Positions 22,440 to 33,889 of a stretch of DNA of 64,000 nucleotides are shown in pieces. Position 1 is the stretch's first letter, and every line of letters begins with the position of its first letter. The stretch covers positions 20,500,175 to 20,564,174 of the forward strand of contig OY987303.1 of NCBI GenBank assembly GCA_963920635.1, written 5' to 3'. Under the pieces are notes generated by a model. It worked only from the letters and a program-made list of their open reading frames with translations, searched no databases and was not told the DNA's origin. The stretch is from Pseudeuparius sepicola. Lineage: Eukaryota; Arthropoda; Insecta; Coleoptera; Anthribidae. The position numbers were made by a program, and so were the translations under genes.

Positions 22440-23175
22440 AATATTTGATGGTCTAACTGCTTGCCAAGGTCTGCCAATCCTCCTCCCTCCTAGTTGACGT
22501 GGCAATATTGTTCTTTATTCGGCTTTACGGGGATGGTGTTTAGGGGTTTTACAGAGCACGCATACGTGTTTAGGGCCTTAAACAAATTCGTGCTGTTAAG
22601 GTCACTTTGCTTACATTGTCTTACTTTTTTGATGAATTAGTTCGTTAAAAGCCCTATTTGATAGAGTTCAACCGATGTGATAGCGGGTTCATCTCCGCAT
22701 GCAGAACCATATTTGGCTCAGTGAATCTCCTTGGAAAATAGCTCTTCGAATGGGGTTGTGTCTGTCTCGATGTTATTGCTTGGAGTTCTAACTTGTATCT
22801 TAGTGCCCCAAGTTGTCAAACGTGTGTCTGAAAAGGAAACTGTATGGGTATATATTTTATACAATTTTAAGATACCAGTGAGCCACTTGTGCGGTGCGGA
22901 GTCAAATGTTTTTGTATAATCCACATAAGCAATGTAGAGGTTTCGTTGGTTGGAGAGAGCCTCATTGCAGATGACAGAATCGATGATGAGTTTCTCTTGC
23001 GTCCATTGCACCCTTCGTGCAGCCCTTCTGCTGTGCTGTATTGCCAGGATGTAGTTCAGGTCGCAGTGAGCTGCCTAAGGCAAGACGGGATTATTTTGTA
23101 CAACGAGGGCAGGCAAGTTATGAGGTGGTACTTGGCAGGGTTCTCTGTAACAAGTACATTGCACCCTGGGTAAGA
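22440..23175 (-). pseudogene. Non-LTR retrotransposon reverse transcriptase relic
   Basis: Minus-strand fragments in different frames appear in the right order: KYHLITCLPSLYKI near 23130-23080 (RT motif region 1), then EKLIIDSVICNEAL and YVDYTKTFDSAPHKWL (23000-22880), where the AFDSVPH-like block carries the first catalytic Asp, and finally EGGGLADLGKQLDH near 22500-22440 from the C-terminal region. The wording is closest to R4/Dong-type RTs as I remember them. Several frameshifts and stops separate the pieces, and the YADD core is not preserved. Confidence 0.65.
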
Positions 23176-23179
23176 ATCA

Positions 23180-23904
23180 ATGGCATTTTCAGAGGATCGA
23201 GCAATTAATTAAGATAGTTAGCTGCTCATGCGGGCACAACAACTTTTTAATCCAACAATTTTGGGCAGGATCTAGACCTTGCCCCTACTAGTTGTGGGAA
23301 TGATATTGGAGACCTCATCGGTTGTATCATGTTGCATCTGGTTTTAGTTCTGGTCTATCTCGAGTTCTTCACTGACCCACCTTGCATTGACATTGCATGG
23401 ACCTGGTATGGCATGTTGATTTCTCTAGAAACATGTTCTCGACTAGGATAATTCATAACCTATTATTATTATTAATATTGTTATTAAATCCATCAATATT
23501 AGAATAAACAACAGGTTCTCACTATAACCATACCTGACTTTTTAATTCATTCAAGAAAGTTGGTATAGTATCACAAATGAACAAGAAATATGGTTCGCGC
23601 CCCTCTATTTTGAGATGTAGTGCATTTAATGTACTTAATAAATTAATAATCTTTGGACACCACTGTCTGGAAATTTGTGGAAAATGAAGTAACTAACAAC
23701 GTCATCTAAGTCCGGATATTCATCTGAACAATGCCCCTTCACAGCTTGCTCCATTAATAATACGTAATATCTGTCGCGATTATAATAATTATAATAATTT
23801 CCATACTTCGATCTTCATTGATTCGTTGGCTTACTTTAGACGGTGACTTCCACTGCCTATCTTTGGAATGTAGGTCAAAAGAAATACGTTAATACGTTAA
23901 AACG
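23180..23904. other. Unassigned sequence
   Basis: May include more of the decayed non-LTR element, but no motif is left that I can identify. Confidence 0.3.
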
Positions 23905-24053
23905 TTACTATTTTTAGCTGTTTTTCTATATTTCTGTCCACGACTATACCAAATAACAATAATCAGAGTGGGCATAACAGACACGGCCGAGGAACTAACG
24001 TTAACATCTAGCCTGTCTTTGCCCGCTTCGTCCGTTATGATTAGATAACGTTC
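23905..24053 (+). repeat. Dispersed repeat interrupted by the errantivirus
   Basis: The blocks CTATTTTTAGCTG, TTTC-GTCCACG, AACGTTAAC, CCTGTC-TTG and GTTATGATTA-ATAACG recur in the same order at 34985-35180. After the errantivirus, the sequence GAGTTTGCTGACG at 31747 continues the alignment to GAGGGTTGCTACG at 35188. So the retrovirus-like element landed in a copy of this repeat. Confidence 0.55.
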
Positions 24054-24057
24054 ATTG

Positions 24058-24256
24058 AATTAAATGATTGGCCACAGCAGTAGGCTTTTAAAAAACTTTA
24101 TTCGAAAAGCTTTTGACAAAGATCGGTCTTAATCTGAACGCGCTTTGTGATACAATAAATATATAAGATTTCGGATTGCTGAGTTTGGAGGAGACGAGAC
24201 GGTTCTGGAGCTTCTACAGTTTTCTTGATGATGCATGAATTTCTGCCTAGATAACT
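24058..24256 (-). repeat. 3' LTR of errantivirus
   Basis: 199 bp, identical to the 5' LTR except for one base in the GAGTTTGGAGG segment. A polyadenylation signal AATAAA lies on the minus strand at 24097-24102. Confidence 0.95.
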
Positions 24257-24265
24257 CCTCCATCC

Positions 24266-25936
24266 TTAAGAGGCTTCTTCGGGAGTGTAGAGGATCGAAG
24301 TAGCCGTAGCTTTTTCTTCCTTTTCTTTTCTAGGTTTTCGGAACTTCCAATATTTCCAAATTCCATATCCAATTAATATTAAGAGAACCATTACCATTGT
24401 TATCCATAAAATCCAATTTGTTGTGTACGTATTTGCAACTTCTTCGACGACCACAGGACTAATAGAGTTAATATGTTTTCGAAGAGCATGGATATCGTCC
24501 AGTGATATGTTCCTGATGTGGAGTTTGCCAAATGTATTGATGTTTTCTTGAACTTCGCCAATTTTAATCGCCGGCAATACCAATGAATGGGTTTTACTGT
24601 TTGATTTATTAATTTCCATGCTGCATCCGGTAGGTAACCAAATTAAATGCGGTGTCTTTATTATGGCATATTCCATGTTTTTGCATAACAATTTAATTTT
24701 CGATTCTTCTTTCGGGACAACAATTATAAATTCGTCGTTGACTCTTTCAATTATTTGATTGTGAGTTTGAACTTCCATAACGTTACAACTTGGTTCTTCG
24801 CCAGAAATTAGTGCAGCTATGCAATCTTCTTTTGGAGTTGCTTCTAACCGTTCTTGTAGACAAATATAAGTTCCATTTATTTCTTCGCAGGAATTTTCCA
24901 TATATTGGTAGCTAGTAGTACTAAGAGCCATGTAGGGTTTGGAAGGAATAATTATGGTATTTTTGGAAGAAGGTAAAGGATATAAATGATAATAATCAAA
25001 ATTATCTGGATGAACTAAAGGGACATCTAGGGCAAAAACAATTTGATTTTTTGAAATATAACTACTTGTTTTAATTACAGAGTACCAATCATAAAAATTA
25101 ATATTAATAATTTCGTTTTCTGAATAATGTGTTTTTAAGTCCGTTAATATCTCTTGTAAGTCGTCGATATTCAATATATCAGGGTGAATAGTATGTAAAC
25201 GTGAAAAGGTTATAGCATTTTCCAAGTTGCCTAGGAAAGTAATTATTACATTAGCATTGATAAAAATTTGATTAAGTATACTTAAATATACAGTATATTT
25301 ATAGAATATATCAGTTTCTCTTTTTATTAATTCATGGTAACGTTCTAAATATTCAGAAATTTTTCGTTGATTATCAATTATAGTTTCAATTGAGGTTCCG
25401 TAGTGATCAATTAATTTTTTGAATAAGGAAATTTGTGTGTTTACTTCTGATACAATTTTCTGTTGATTTTTCTCAAGTATTCTTATAGCGTTGTCGTATC
25501 TAATACCGTCATTTGCATCAAGCGATCCAGTAAACCATTTATTTACCGTTCCTATAGCATTAAAAAGTCCGCGTTTACTGCGTTTATTTATATTTTTCTT
25601 AAATATTATGTTATTAAATTTACGTTCTATTTCTAAGATTAAAGGTTTAAGACTATCATAGTTATTTCGTAAGCTAGAAGAAAATACAAATTGTGTTTCT
25701 TTAAAAATAGAAATGTTTAAATCATTATGAACCGATCTAAGATTTTTTATTTCGTTACTTAAGGCTTTAATTTGAACATAATGTAGAAAAGTGTGTTTTC
25801 TAGTTATGATCTTTGCATTTCCTAATCTAAAAGGTAAGACTCCAGGTGAATCTTTCAAATCCGTTATTTTAATTTCCTGTACTTGGACCTGGGATATCAG
25901 GATCAGGGATATCAGGATCATCAGGTGGTTTCTCAT
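24266..25936 (-). CDS. env: Errantivirus envelope glycoprotein
   Basis: 556 residues, continuous. A hydrophobic signal peptide covers about residues 4-18. A furin-type site RSKR at 119-122 precedes GLFNAIG and a D-A-N-D-G block, the layout shared by errantiviral Env and baculovirus F fusion proteins. A cysteine-containing ectodomain follows, then a transmembrane segment at about 508-527 and a basic cytoplasmic tail. The start codon lies inside the end of pol (68-nt overlap), so it must be expressed from a spliced subgenomic RNA, as known in this group. No break is visible. Whether it is functional cannot be told from sequence. Confidence 0.9.
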   Translation of the reverse strand: MRNHLMILISLILISQVQVQEIKITDLKDSPGVLPFRLGNAKIITRKHTFLHYVQIKALSNEIKNLRSVHNDLNISIFKETQFVFSSSLRNNYDSLKPLILEIERKFNNIIFKKNINKRSKRGLFNAIGTVNKWFTGSLDANDGIRYDNAIRILEKNQQKIVSEVNTQISLFKKLIDHYGTSIETIIDNQRKISEYLERYHELIKRETDIFYKYTVYLSILNQIFINANVIITFLGNLENAITFSRLHTIHPDILNIDDLQEILTDLKTHYSENEIININFYDWYSVIKTSSYISKNQIVFALDVPLVHPDNFDYYHLYPLPSSKNTIIIPSKPYMALSTTSYQYMENSCEEINGTYICLQERLEATPKEDCIAALISGEEPSCNVMEVQTHNQIIERVNDEFIIVVPKEESKIKLLCKNMEYAIIKTPHLIWLPTGCSMEINKSNSKTHSLVLPAIKIGEVQENINTFGKLHIRNISLDDIHALRKHINSISPVVVEEVANTYTTNWILWITMVMVLLILIGYGIWKYWKFRKPRKEKEEKATATSILYTPEEAS

Positions 25937-26868
25937 GTCTGTCTGAATGTTTGTCCTGTAATAAAGATTTTTCTGTCAGTTTTCTTGGTATTTTTAAATT
26001 CTTTTTGTGAATTATTTTGCGTGGTAATTTCGCTTTTATACCTAAGTTTTTCTGAACGATTACCTTTTTAAAACGGGGTTTTATTTTTGAACGGTTTTGA
26101 ACTCTTTCGTAAGCGTATTCATTTTCATTATATTCTATAGGATCTTCGCGATTTTGGTTTCTTTTTTGAATGATTTTTTCCTTTGTAGATTGATTGATTT
26201 CATGAATTTTGTCATAAAGTAGACGTGTTCTATTTTTATGTTCGTTAACATATTCATTTATAATTATTTCAGAAGTAGTATCGAAAGCATCAAAACTATC
26301 GGTATGTCCACTAACAATGTTATATGGAGTTTGTTTTGTTACTGAATGAACTGTATTATTATATGCCAAAATTGCGTAGAGCATGAGTTTGTCGATTCGA
26401 CTGTCTTTGTCAGTTAATCTTAAACATCTTATGTGTTCAATTAATGTAGAGTGTAAACGTTCAACTAAACTGTTGCTATTAGAATTATTAGGAGTAATAA
26501 AATGAATATTAATTTTGTGAAGTTTTACAAAATCTTTTACGGTTGTATTATTAAATTCTGATCCGTTGTCAGATACAATGGTTCTTGGTAGACCATGATG
26601 TGTTGCGAATTGTAAGAAACAATGGTGTTTATAGCTGAAGCTCCACTTATTTTGTATGCTTGTGCATAACGAGAGAATGAATCTATTATTGTTAAAAATT
26701 TATTGTTTTCTATTTGGAAAGTGTCAACATGTATGACTTCAAAAGGTTTGGTACTAGTGGGCGTCAAATTAAATTTTATTTCTGCGGGTTTTCTGTCGTA
26801 TTTAGCTAACTGACAAATTTCACAATTATTTACGTATTTTTCTATATCAGTTTTTTGTTTTGGCCAAT
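25869..26868 (-). pseudogene. Errantivirus integrase, twice frameshifted
   Basis: The second half of the integrase. The Cys pair of the HHCC finger (NNCEIC) and the first catalytic Asp (HVDTF) lie in the frame running from about 26866 to 26625. The second Asp (in SDNGSEF) and the Glu (in LVERLHS) lie in the original pol frame, which resumes after a second shift near 26613-26626 and stays open to 25869. The two shifts compensate each other. The first looks like a small deletion that also removes expected residues just before the WP motif; the second looks like loss of one base. The C-terminus is basic and Pro/Asp-rich. As written, no continuous integrase can be made from this copy. Confidence 0.88.
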
Positions 26869-29717
26869 CTTCGTTTTAGGGAATTTTCCATTTCATTGAT
26901 ACCTCTGTGGCAAACTTTACCTTCATGATAATATTTTAGTTTTTCTTGTTGTTCGTCGAAAGTATAAATATCTTCTAAACAGGTTGAACTTTGTATTAGT
27001 TTAAAAGAAGAATTTTGGAATGTCTTTTGGATAATGTTGCAAAATTCTGGGATTATATTAGGAGTTTTAAAATATACACAGTAAACCTTTTTATCTTCTA
27101 CGTATTCTTTTATAAAAGCTATTGTTTCACTTTCGAAATTTTGGAGAGGTAAAGATACCGTTAATCGTTTATTTTCGTTAAATGGTTTGTTTCGAATTAC
27201 ATATTTATGTTGTGTCTTGTTGTTAGAAGAAACAATTATTTGATTTTTGTATGAGTTTACCGATTTTTCTGTTATTGGCATTAGTAAAACAGGATCTTCG
27301 ACTGCTGTATGGACAGTTTCGTTTATATTATTTCTCGGAGCGTTTTCTTGGCCATTGAATGCCGGTCTAATAAGTATATCGGAAATAATATTAATTTTTG
27401 GTTTTTCAACAGGTTTTTCGTTAGGGGTAATTCCTAAAATTTCATTTACATCTTCGCTTGAGATTTCCGGAAGGTTTCCTTCATCTAAATTTTCTAAAAA
27501 GGTAATAATTTCGTCATCTGAATCACCTAAATTGGCTATTATTGATTCGTTTTCTAAAGAATTTTCTAGTGCATTTATTTCTACTCGAGAGAGTGCATCC
27601 GCGTTGGTATTTGATTTTCCTTTTTTATATACTATTTCGTATTGATATTCCTCAAGTTTGAGTCTCCAACGAACGAGACGTGAACTGGGATCTTTAAGGG
27701 AAAATAGCCATTGAAGGGGTTTGTGGTCAGTGATGATTTTAAATTTGTGTCCAAACAGATAAGGTCTAAAGTAATTTGTGGCCCAGACAATTGCTAACAA
27801 TTCCTTTTCGATAGTTGAATAGTTGCATTCTGCGGGATTAAGTGTACGAGAAGCATATGCCACTGGAAGATCTTGGCCTACAGTACCTTGCGATAATACT
27901 GCACCTATAGCGTAGTTTGAGGCGTCTGTCGTCAAGTTAAATGGCTTAGAAAAATCTGGATATTGTAAAATTGGGTCATTCGTGAGTATATTTTTGCACA
28001 ACTCGAAAGCATTAATAAAAGATTCATTGTGAATGACCTTTTCTCCCTTTTTTAAACATTTGGTGAAAGGTTTTGTGATTTTTGCAAAGTCTTTTATAAA
28101 TTTTCGATAATAACCTACTAAGCCTAGGAATGATTTTATTTCTTTTGCCGTTTTAGGAATTGGAAACTTTTGAATAGCCTGAATTTTTTTTATGTTTGGT
28201 TTGATTCCGCCTGGTGTTATTATATGTCCTAAGAATTCTACTTCCTTGCGGAGGAATTCACACTTATCTAATTGTATCTTAAGATTGTATTCACGTAATT
28301 TTTTGAAAACTAGTTTGAGATTGGAAATATGTTCTTCTAATGATGATGAAAATGTTATGATGTCATCAATGTAAACTAAACAAACTTTTCCTTGGAGTTC
28401 TCTTAGAATGTCGTCCATAACACGCTGAAATGTGGCTGGCGCATTTTTTAGGCCAAATGGCATTCTATTATATTCGTAATGACCGTTGTCTACACTAAAA
28501 GCTGTTTTTTCTATACTTTGGGGGTGCATCTCTATTTGGTGAAAGCCGGAAGCTAGATCAAGGGTAGTAAAATAAGTACATCGGCCTAACTTGTCTAAAA
28601 TTTCATTAATGTTGGGAATTGGATATCGGTCATCAATAGTTTTTTCATTGATTTTCCTGTAATCGACTACTATACGCCACTTTTTTTGTCCGGAGGCATC
28701 CGATTTCTTGGGGACAATCCAGATTGGTGAAGACCATGGACTTGAAGAAGGTCTAATGATTTCGTCATCTAACATTTTTCTTATTTGTCTTTGAACTTCA
28801 TTTTTTAAGGCATAAGGATACCTATAAGACTTTGTGTGAACAGGGACCTCGTCGGTGGTTTTTATTTCGTGTTTTACTCTGTTCGTAAATGAAAGTTTTT
28901 CTCCTGTATTATAAAATAAATCTGAAAATTCTTGACAGATTTTAAAAATTTTTTCTTTCTCTTCAGAATTAAGATGATCGGATCGTATTATATTTTTCAC
29001 ATCATATTTTTGTTTAGATTTGCTTTTTTTGTTATTAAAAATTTGTTCGATATTAAAAAGAGAGTAATCATTATTGATTTCTTGAAAACTAGCTGTAGTG
29101 AATGGTTTATTTAGAGATAAGACTTTTGTTTCGTCTGAATGATTTTGAATTTCGACAATAGCATAACCATTCTTAGCAGTGGTTAGAATTTCCGGAATAA
29201 AACAATTTCTTGAAATGTCTTTTCTTGGAAAATAGATATCTCCTGAATTTACAGAAACAGGTATTTTCGCTTTACATGTTTCGTGAGGGTTGACTTGTAT
29301 AGAAAATAAGTTAGATTGTTGATTGTGTCTATAAAAAATATTAATACAGATATTTTCGTTATAGAGAATATTTTTGTCAAAATCGGGTATTAACTTTAGT
29401 CTTTTTATATCTTCGAAGCCTAGTAATCCATCAAAAAAATCATGAAATTGAAACAAGTGGAAAGTAATCTGATCGTTTAAACCTAAAAGTTCATTTATTG
29501 GTATGTCAGCTTTGAATCTACATTTATTTGTACCGTTACACGTTTTTATTTGAAAGTCTTCATGATAGATTGTATTAGGGAAATATTTTTCTGCAAAACA
29601 AGGATTTATTATTGATTTTGAAGCTCCCGTATCAATTAAGAATTTAAATTTCGGGTTATAAGTCTCAATATAGGGTAAGATATTAGTATGAATGTTATTA
29701 AGATCAATTATTGTCAT
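26847..29717 (-). CDS. pol: Errantivirus Pol, protease-RT-RNase H part
   Basis: 956 residues in one frame. An aspartic protease has DTGA at about residues 29-32. The reverse transcriptase contains [11 protein letters not shown] (from about 347), LDLASGFHQ (first Asp at 387) and YIDD (449-452). RNase H begins at [11 protein letters not shown] (Asp 598) and is followed by [13 protein letters not shown], the usual end of the RH domain. A variable linker then leads to the first half of the integrase zinc finger (HEGKVCHRG). The frame then stops early at 26847-26849, because a shift near 26866-26872 moves the remaining integrase into another frame. The RT and RNase H active-site residues are present. 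Confidence 0.92.
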   Translation of the reverse strand: MTIIDLNNIHTNILPYIETYNPKFKFLIDTGASKSIINPCFAEKYFPNTIYHEDFQIKTCNGTNKCRFKADIPINELLGLNDQITFHLFQFHDFFDGLLGFEDIKRLKLIPDFDKNILYNENICINIFYRHNQQSNLFSIQVNPHETCKAKIPVSVNSGDIYFPRKDISRNCFIPEILTTAKNGYAIVEIQNHSDETKVLSLNKPFTTASFQEINNDYSLFNIEQIFNNKKSKSKQKYDVKNIIRSDHLNSEEKEKIFKICQEFSDLFYNTGEKLSFTNRVKHEIKTTDEVPVHTKSYRYPYALKNEVQRQIRKMLDDEIIRPSSSPWSSPIWIVPKKSDASGQKKWRIVVDYRKINEKTIDDRYPIPNINEILDKLGRCTYFTTLDLASGFHQIEMHPQSIEKTAFSVDNGHYEYNRMPFGLKNAPATFQRVMDDILRELQGKVCLVYIDDIITFSSSLEEHISNLKLVFKKLREYNLKIQLDKCEFLRKEVEFLGHIITPGGIKPNIKKIQAIQKFPIPKTAKEIKSFLGLVGYYRKFIKDFAKITKPFTKCLKKGEKVIHNESFINAFELCKNILTNDPILQYPDFSKPFNLTTDASNYAIGAVLSQGTVGQDLPVAYASRTLNPAECNYSTIEKELLAIVWATNYFRPYLFGHKFKIITDHKPLQWLFSLKDPSSRLVRWRLKLEEYQYEIVYKKGKSNTNADALSRVEINALENSLENESIIANLGDSDDEIITFLENLDEGNLPEISSEDVNEILGITPNEKPVEKPKINIISDILIRPAFNGQENAPRNNINETVHTAVEDPVLLMPITEKSVNSYKNQIIVSSNNKTQHKYVIRNKPFNENKRLTVSLPLQNFESETIAFIKEYVEDKKVYCVYFKTPNIIPEFCNIIQKTFQNSSFKLIQSSTCLEDIYTFDEQQEKLKYYHEGKVCHRGINEMENSLKRRLAKTKN

Positions 29718-31150
29718 TTTCTTTTGTCTACGATATTGGTTTCCTGAAAATTTTCATTTTTTATTTCCTCTAGATGTTCTGAATTTTCTGGTAAACTAGT
29801 ATAACTTTCATATTCCGTATTATAGAGGTTTGAATAGTCATGTTCAAAAAGATTTTGATTTGAATTTTGGTTATATTCTTCAGGGATATAATAATATGAA
29901 TTCTCTTCGTCGACAAATAAATTTTGGGGGTCGTAAATTGGGTTGTCGTCTTCTATATTATATAGTTCTTCCGATATAAAGTTTCTGGGACCTGAACTTT
30001 GGAAGTAGTTCGGTACACGTTGCGGTACTTGTTGGCGTAAACTTGGTATTGTCGCGTTTACTGACATAGGGGTTGGTTTGTCATTAGTTGTTCGTCCGGT
30101 TGATTTAAATACGTTGGTTTGGGGTTGTTTTAACCCGAAAACTTGTTGGTTTGTAAAATACTTTTGTTGCAGTTGTCTTGGTTGGGGCATGTTTATAGGA
30201 CCTCTGGGGAATTGGTTATTTTGTGGAAATCTTTGGGGTTGGACATGTTGTGGTAATATTTTTGTCATTTGTTGGTTTTGGAAAAAGTTTGTCCTTGGGG
30301 TATTTGGGAATTGCATCTGAGGATTGAAAAAATTAGGTTTTGGGATATTTTGGGGATAGTTTTGCGTCTGAATTGGTCTTTGAATTTTTTGGATATTATT
30401 TTGAGGTTGAATTGAGGAGAAAAGGCGATTTTGAGCATAGAGAAAATTTTGTTCTTCAATTACTAACGCGATAGCATTTTCGAGACTATCAGGGTCTTTA
30501 ATACGCACAATGTCTTGTAGTCTGCCGGTGAGACCTCTTATAAACGTCTTTAAAGCTAGTTGTTTATAATTATTCAATTGTAACTGTTTCATATTTGGTG
30601 CTAAGTCGCTAGAATTTAATTTGGAAATAATTAAGCTATGTGCATCTTGGATCCTAGATCCGAAATTTACAGGGGATTCATTTTTTAACGGTCGTAAAAC
30701 TATCAAATCTTGAACAAGACAGTCGATGTTTCTATTATCTCCAAAAGTTAAGCGTAAAGCATTGCGAATTTCATCCCATGTCTGAAGTTCTGTTCTTGTC
30801 CCTATTAATGTTAGTGCCCTACCAGCGAGTTTTCCGATTATTGCACGAATTAAAAATTTGTTTATTGGATCGTTAGGAATCGCTCGGTTTGTATAAGTTT
30901 GTACAAGATAATTACAACTGTCAATAAAAATTTCGAGAGTATGTACATCACCAGAAAATTGAGGTATATTTTCAATATACATGCGTAGTAATTGATAATT
31001 AACATTTTGATTTTGGTTTTGTTGCTGGTTGTTCATTGTAGAAAGATTTACTTGCCCAAACAAATCAACTAAAATTGCTAGATCTGTATCGTGATCGATA
31101 CCTAACCTTCCTACGTTTTCGTTCTCCTCTTCACTTTCTGAATTACTCAT
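29714..31150 (-). CDS. gag: Errantivirus Gag
   Basis: 478 residues, structural protein forming the particle. An acidic N-terminus ([11 protein letters not shown]) is followed by a helical capsid-like domain, about residues 55-245, containing [11 protein letters not shown] and [13 protein letters not shown]. Next comes a long Gln/Pro/Asn-rich, basic region to about residue 360 and an acidic Tyr-rich tail. No CCHC zinc knuckle is visible, which fits many errantiviruses, where a basic region binds the RNA instead. The stop overlaps the pol start in ATGA, leaving pol in the -1 frame, so pol is probably made by -1 frameshifting or reinitiation. The frame is intact. Confidence 0.9.
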   Translation of the reverse strand: MSNSESEEENENVGRLGIDHDTDLAILVDLFGQVNLSTMNNQQQNQNQNVNYQLLRMYIENIPQFSGDVHTLEIFIDSCNYLVQTYTNRAIPNDPINKFLIRAIIGKLAGRALTLIGTRTELQTWDEIRNALRLTFGDNRNIDCLVQDLIVLRPLKNESPVNFGSRIQDAHSLIISKLNSSDLAPNMKQLQLNNYKQLALKTFIRGLTGRLQDIVRIKDPDSLENAIALVIEEQNFLYAQNRLFSSIQPQNNIQKIQRPIQTQNYPQNIPKPNFFNPQMQFPNTPRTNFFQNQQMTKILPQHVQPQRFPQNNQFPRGPINMPQPRQLQQKYFTNQQVFGLKQPQTNVFKSTGRTTNDKPTPMSVNATIPSLRQQVPQRVPNYFQSSGPRNFISEELYNIEDDNPIYDPQNLFVDEENSYYYIPEEYNQNSNQNLFEHDYSNLYNTEYESYTSLPENSEHLEEIKNENFQETNIVDKRK

Positions 31151-31528
31151 AAAAATTAAATTTTTGCTACTAAAATTACTTAAAATTAAGTTTTCCTAAA
31201 AGAAAATCAAAATTTGAAAATATAAAAAATCGTTTTTCGAATTTGAATTCTTAACCTAGTGAGATTAAGTCTTTGCCCCAGCAGAGAGTATAGGATAGTT
31301 CAACGAAGGGAAATGGCTCTTACCGTTGGTAGCTAGCCCTTTTCTTCTTCGGAACCTCAGTCCTTGCCCTCCTGGTTGAAGCCCAGTTGCTGCTTGGCCC
31401 GAGTCGTCTAACGGTGGAGACGATGTTGCAGGACGAACCGCTTAATCGGAACCCGAAGGAAAAACGCGAGTTTCGGCGACTGCAAGGCTTGCCCGAATCG
31501 CAAACTTCTGCGATTTTCCGCGATACGT

Positions 31529-31544
31529 CCTACCGACTGCGCCA
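31529..31544 (-). promoter_or_regulatory. Primer-binding site, tRNA-Ser
   Basis: On the minus strand TGGCGCAGTCGGTAGG directly follows the LTR end and overlaps its last T. It is complementary to the 3' end of insect tRNA-Ser including CCA. This is the priming site for minus-strand DNA synthesis; the 17.6/297 group also uses tRNA-Ser. Confidence 0.85.
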
Positions 31545-31742
31545 ATTAAATGATTGGCCACAGCAGTAGGCTTTTAAAAAACTTTATTCGAAAAGCTTTT
31601 GACAAAGATCGGTCTTAATCTGAACGCGCTTTGTGATACAATAAATATATAAGATTTCGGATTGCTGAGTTTGCAGGAGACGAGACGGTTCTGGAGCTTC
31701 TACAGTTTTCTTGATGATGCATGAATTTCTGCCTAGATAACT
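31544..31742 (-). repeat. 5' LTR of errantivirus
   Basis: 199 bp, beginning AGTTATCTAGGCAG on the minus strand. There is no strong TATA box at a fixed distance; errantivirus promoters are usually initiator-based. Confidence 0.95.
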
Positions 31743-31746
31743 ATTG

Positions 31747-32257
31747 GAGTTTGCTGACGTGGGGAGGCCGGCATGATGTTGGCGTGATCGGGATCGGGGG
31801 TGAAAAAAACTACAGGATTGTTTTTTTACAAGACCGAATGAATTGTATTTTGTTTAACCTGTTTTTGTTTAACCTGTTTTAAGTTCATGTTCTGATTTAT
31901 CTAATTTGCAATTTTGAGGATATCGGAGGTACATTAGTTGACATTTAATGAAGGATTAGAACAGAAACAGAAGTCACGCGCACCCGCTTCGCGCCGCGGG
32001 CCTTAAAACCTAACCATACCTGGGCCGAACTTAAAACTAATCTTACCTGAATTATATTATGCGCTTGGCCTTCTTCTCTTTTCTACATATACGGCAGGGC
32101 CGTAGATAAAAAAGAAGATGAAACCGATCACGGGGATGTAACTACACAATTTTCTATGCCTCAGTTAAATTGTCTGTCCTTAAAATTTCTAAAAAATTTC
32201 GCATGAGGCGCATTTTAATAAAGGAGCATCTGCTTTTAAAAATCATACCTACCCATC
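31747..32257. other. Sequence right of the errantivirus
   Basis: Begins with the remainder of the dispersed repeat (31747-31800, GC-rich). It then becomes AT-rich with a GC-rich patch at 31975-32040. No gene recognised. Confidence 0.3.
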
Positions 32258-32427
32258 TACGAGGGCGGTTCACCAATTGGTGTTGACCGAAACAATCGGT
32301 ACTCTATTAGTACCTACAACCAAAGTCTAGAGAATAGTATAAGTCAGCTCACTTCTTTGTTCTCTCGGAGAAAACAACAATTTTTTGCGACTGGTCGTAA
32401 ATCAGCCTCGAACCGCTCTCAGCTACA

Positions 32428-33296
32428 TATAGACCAGGAGATAGTGACAGATTTTTGGACGTGATTTTACTCAGTATGCCTTGCAAAGGGCATTATGTGG
32501 CACATATTCTCACAATAATAAGGTATGAACCAGAGAGTCATCCTGGGTTCTTCATATGAAAAACTGAGTTTTCAATTATTCGAAAAATATGCGTTTTGAT
32601 ATGATTTTAGTCAGGCTGCCATGTGTTTTATAATGAAGTTCAAAATAGAAAAATCCTCGGAAAACCATAGGCATACCGTTAGCGTGGGTTCAAAGGGCTA
32701 TTATTGTCACGTGAACTTGTATTTTAATAATTAGTTTTTCCACGTTTCTGAACAGGCTGCCAAGGAGAAGTATGCAAGTGCTTGTTATGAAAATGCTGAA
32801 AAAAGGATGGCATACCTTTTACGCTTGTCCAAGTACTGTTTAAATTGAATGTTATTTAATAATTTAAACGATTTATTCCATGTTAAGTGTACTTGGATAT
32901 GCGCAAACGGTATGCCATCTTTTCTTCAGCAGTTTCATAACAAGAACTTGCATACTTCTCATTGGCAGCCTGTTTAGAAACGTGGAAAAATTAATTACTA
33001 AAATACAAGATCACGTGGCAATAATAGCCCTTTGGACTCACCCTAACGGTATGCCTATGGTTTTCCGAGGAATTTTCTATTTGAACTTCATTATAAAACA
33101 CATGGCAGCCTGTATAAAATCATATCAAAACGCATATTTTTCGAATAATTGAAAACCCAGTTTTTCACATGAAGAACACAGGATGACTCTCTGATTCATA
33201 CCTTATTATTGTGAGAATATGTGCCACATAATGCCCTTTGCAAGGCATACTGAGTAAAATCACGTCCAAAAATCTGTCACTATCTCCCGGTCTATA
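32428..33296. mobile_element. Foldback element nested in the mariner
   Basis: TATAGACC at 32428-32435 and GGTCTATA at 33289-33296 bound two arms of about 415 bp that fold on each other with a very short loop near 32860. Shared blocks include GAGATAGTGACAGATTTTTG and TATGTGGCACATATTCTCAC. A third, partial single-arm copy lies at 34516-34790. Non-coding. Confidence 0.75.
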
Positions 33297-33544
33297 AGCT
33301 TATTTTCTTATCAAATCAGATATCGATCGCCGTACTCCGATGACGGCGGGCCGAGGGAGCGGGAGACGGCAGGAGGGAAACGTTTGTTTACACAAGGCCG
33401 AGTGCGCCGACTTATTGTATTCTCTAGACTTTGCTACAACTGTCAACATAGTGTCAGTCTTGCTTGCTAAATTTCAATATAACATCGTCTCGAATATTCG
33501 AGTAAGAAATTTTATTCTTCGGTTGTGCATAGTGAATTGAGAAA

Positions 33545-33781
33545 ATGGAGAAAAATGAAGTGAGGGCGAAAGAAAGGGACGACTCCGAAGGAAATTTACG
33601 AGGATGTGCATGAAAAGTTAGGTGATGAGTGATGTTAGTCCTTCATATCAAACTTAAAGAACAACTGCGTGGTTCTCAATATTTGAACGATGAAGAAGTG
33701 ATTGAAGTTGTAAACAGCTGGTTGGGAGAACAAAAAAAAATTTTTTTTTCAAAGTTTCCAAGAGCTTTAACATCGTTATGA
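33545..33781 (+). pseudogene. Mariner transposase, N- and C-terminal remnants joined
   Basis: It starts MEKNEVRAK, then after a one-base shift reads KKGTTPKEIYEDVHEKLGDE, the N-terminal helix-turn-helix of a mariner-family transposase. It then jumps to LKEQLRGSQYLNDEEVIEVV and NSWLGEQKK, close to the protein's C-terminus. The whole DD34D catalytic centre is deleted, so no active enzyme is possible. This is the usual structure of deletion-derived mariner copies. Confidence 0.75.
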
Positions 33782-33889
33782 GAAATGTATTAGACTTTCA
33801 GGGGTTTATGTAGAAAAGTAATAAATTTTTTAAGTACCCGTTTTAATTGCTTCTATGTTAGGGACAATAATTGGTGAACCGCCCTCGTA

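Larger units (their letters stand above)
24058..31742 (-). mobile_element. Gypsy-type errantivirus, near full length
   Basis: A 7685-bp element on the minus strand with two 199-bp LTRs, a tRNA-Ser primer site, gag, pol, env and a polypurine tract (GGATGGAGG next to the left LTR). The host sequence ATTG is duplicated on both sides (24054-24057 and 31743-31746). LTRs start AGTTAT and end AATT in element orientation, as in insect errantiviruses (the 17.6/297/gypsy group). A leader of about 390 nt separates the 5' LTR from gag. The two LTRs differ at one position, so insertion was recent. Gag and env are open; the integrase part of pol is frameshifted twice. Confidence 0.95.
32260..33887 (+). mobile_element. 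Mariner element, internally deleted, with nested foldback
   Basis: Inverted ends CGAGGGCGGTTCACCAATTG and its complement are flanked by TA (32258-32259, 33888-33889). The right half carries a deleted mariner transposase (33545-33781). A second palindromic element (32428-33296) is inserted in the left half. The ends are nearly identical, so the element is not very old. Confidence 0.8.

Noticed and set aside
24266..25936. env as a captured host or baculovirus gene
   Set aside because: Its position, overlap with pol and furin-site layout are those of ordinary errantivirus env; no sign of separate capture.
27247..27645. 132-codon plus-strand frame inside the errantivirus
   Set aside because: Antisense shadow of pol.
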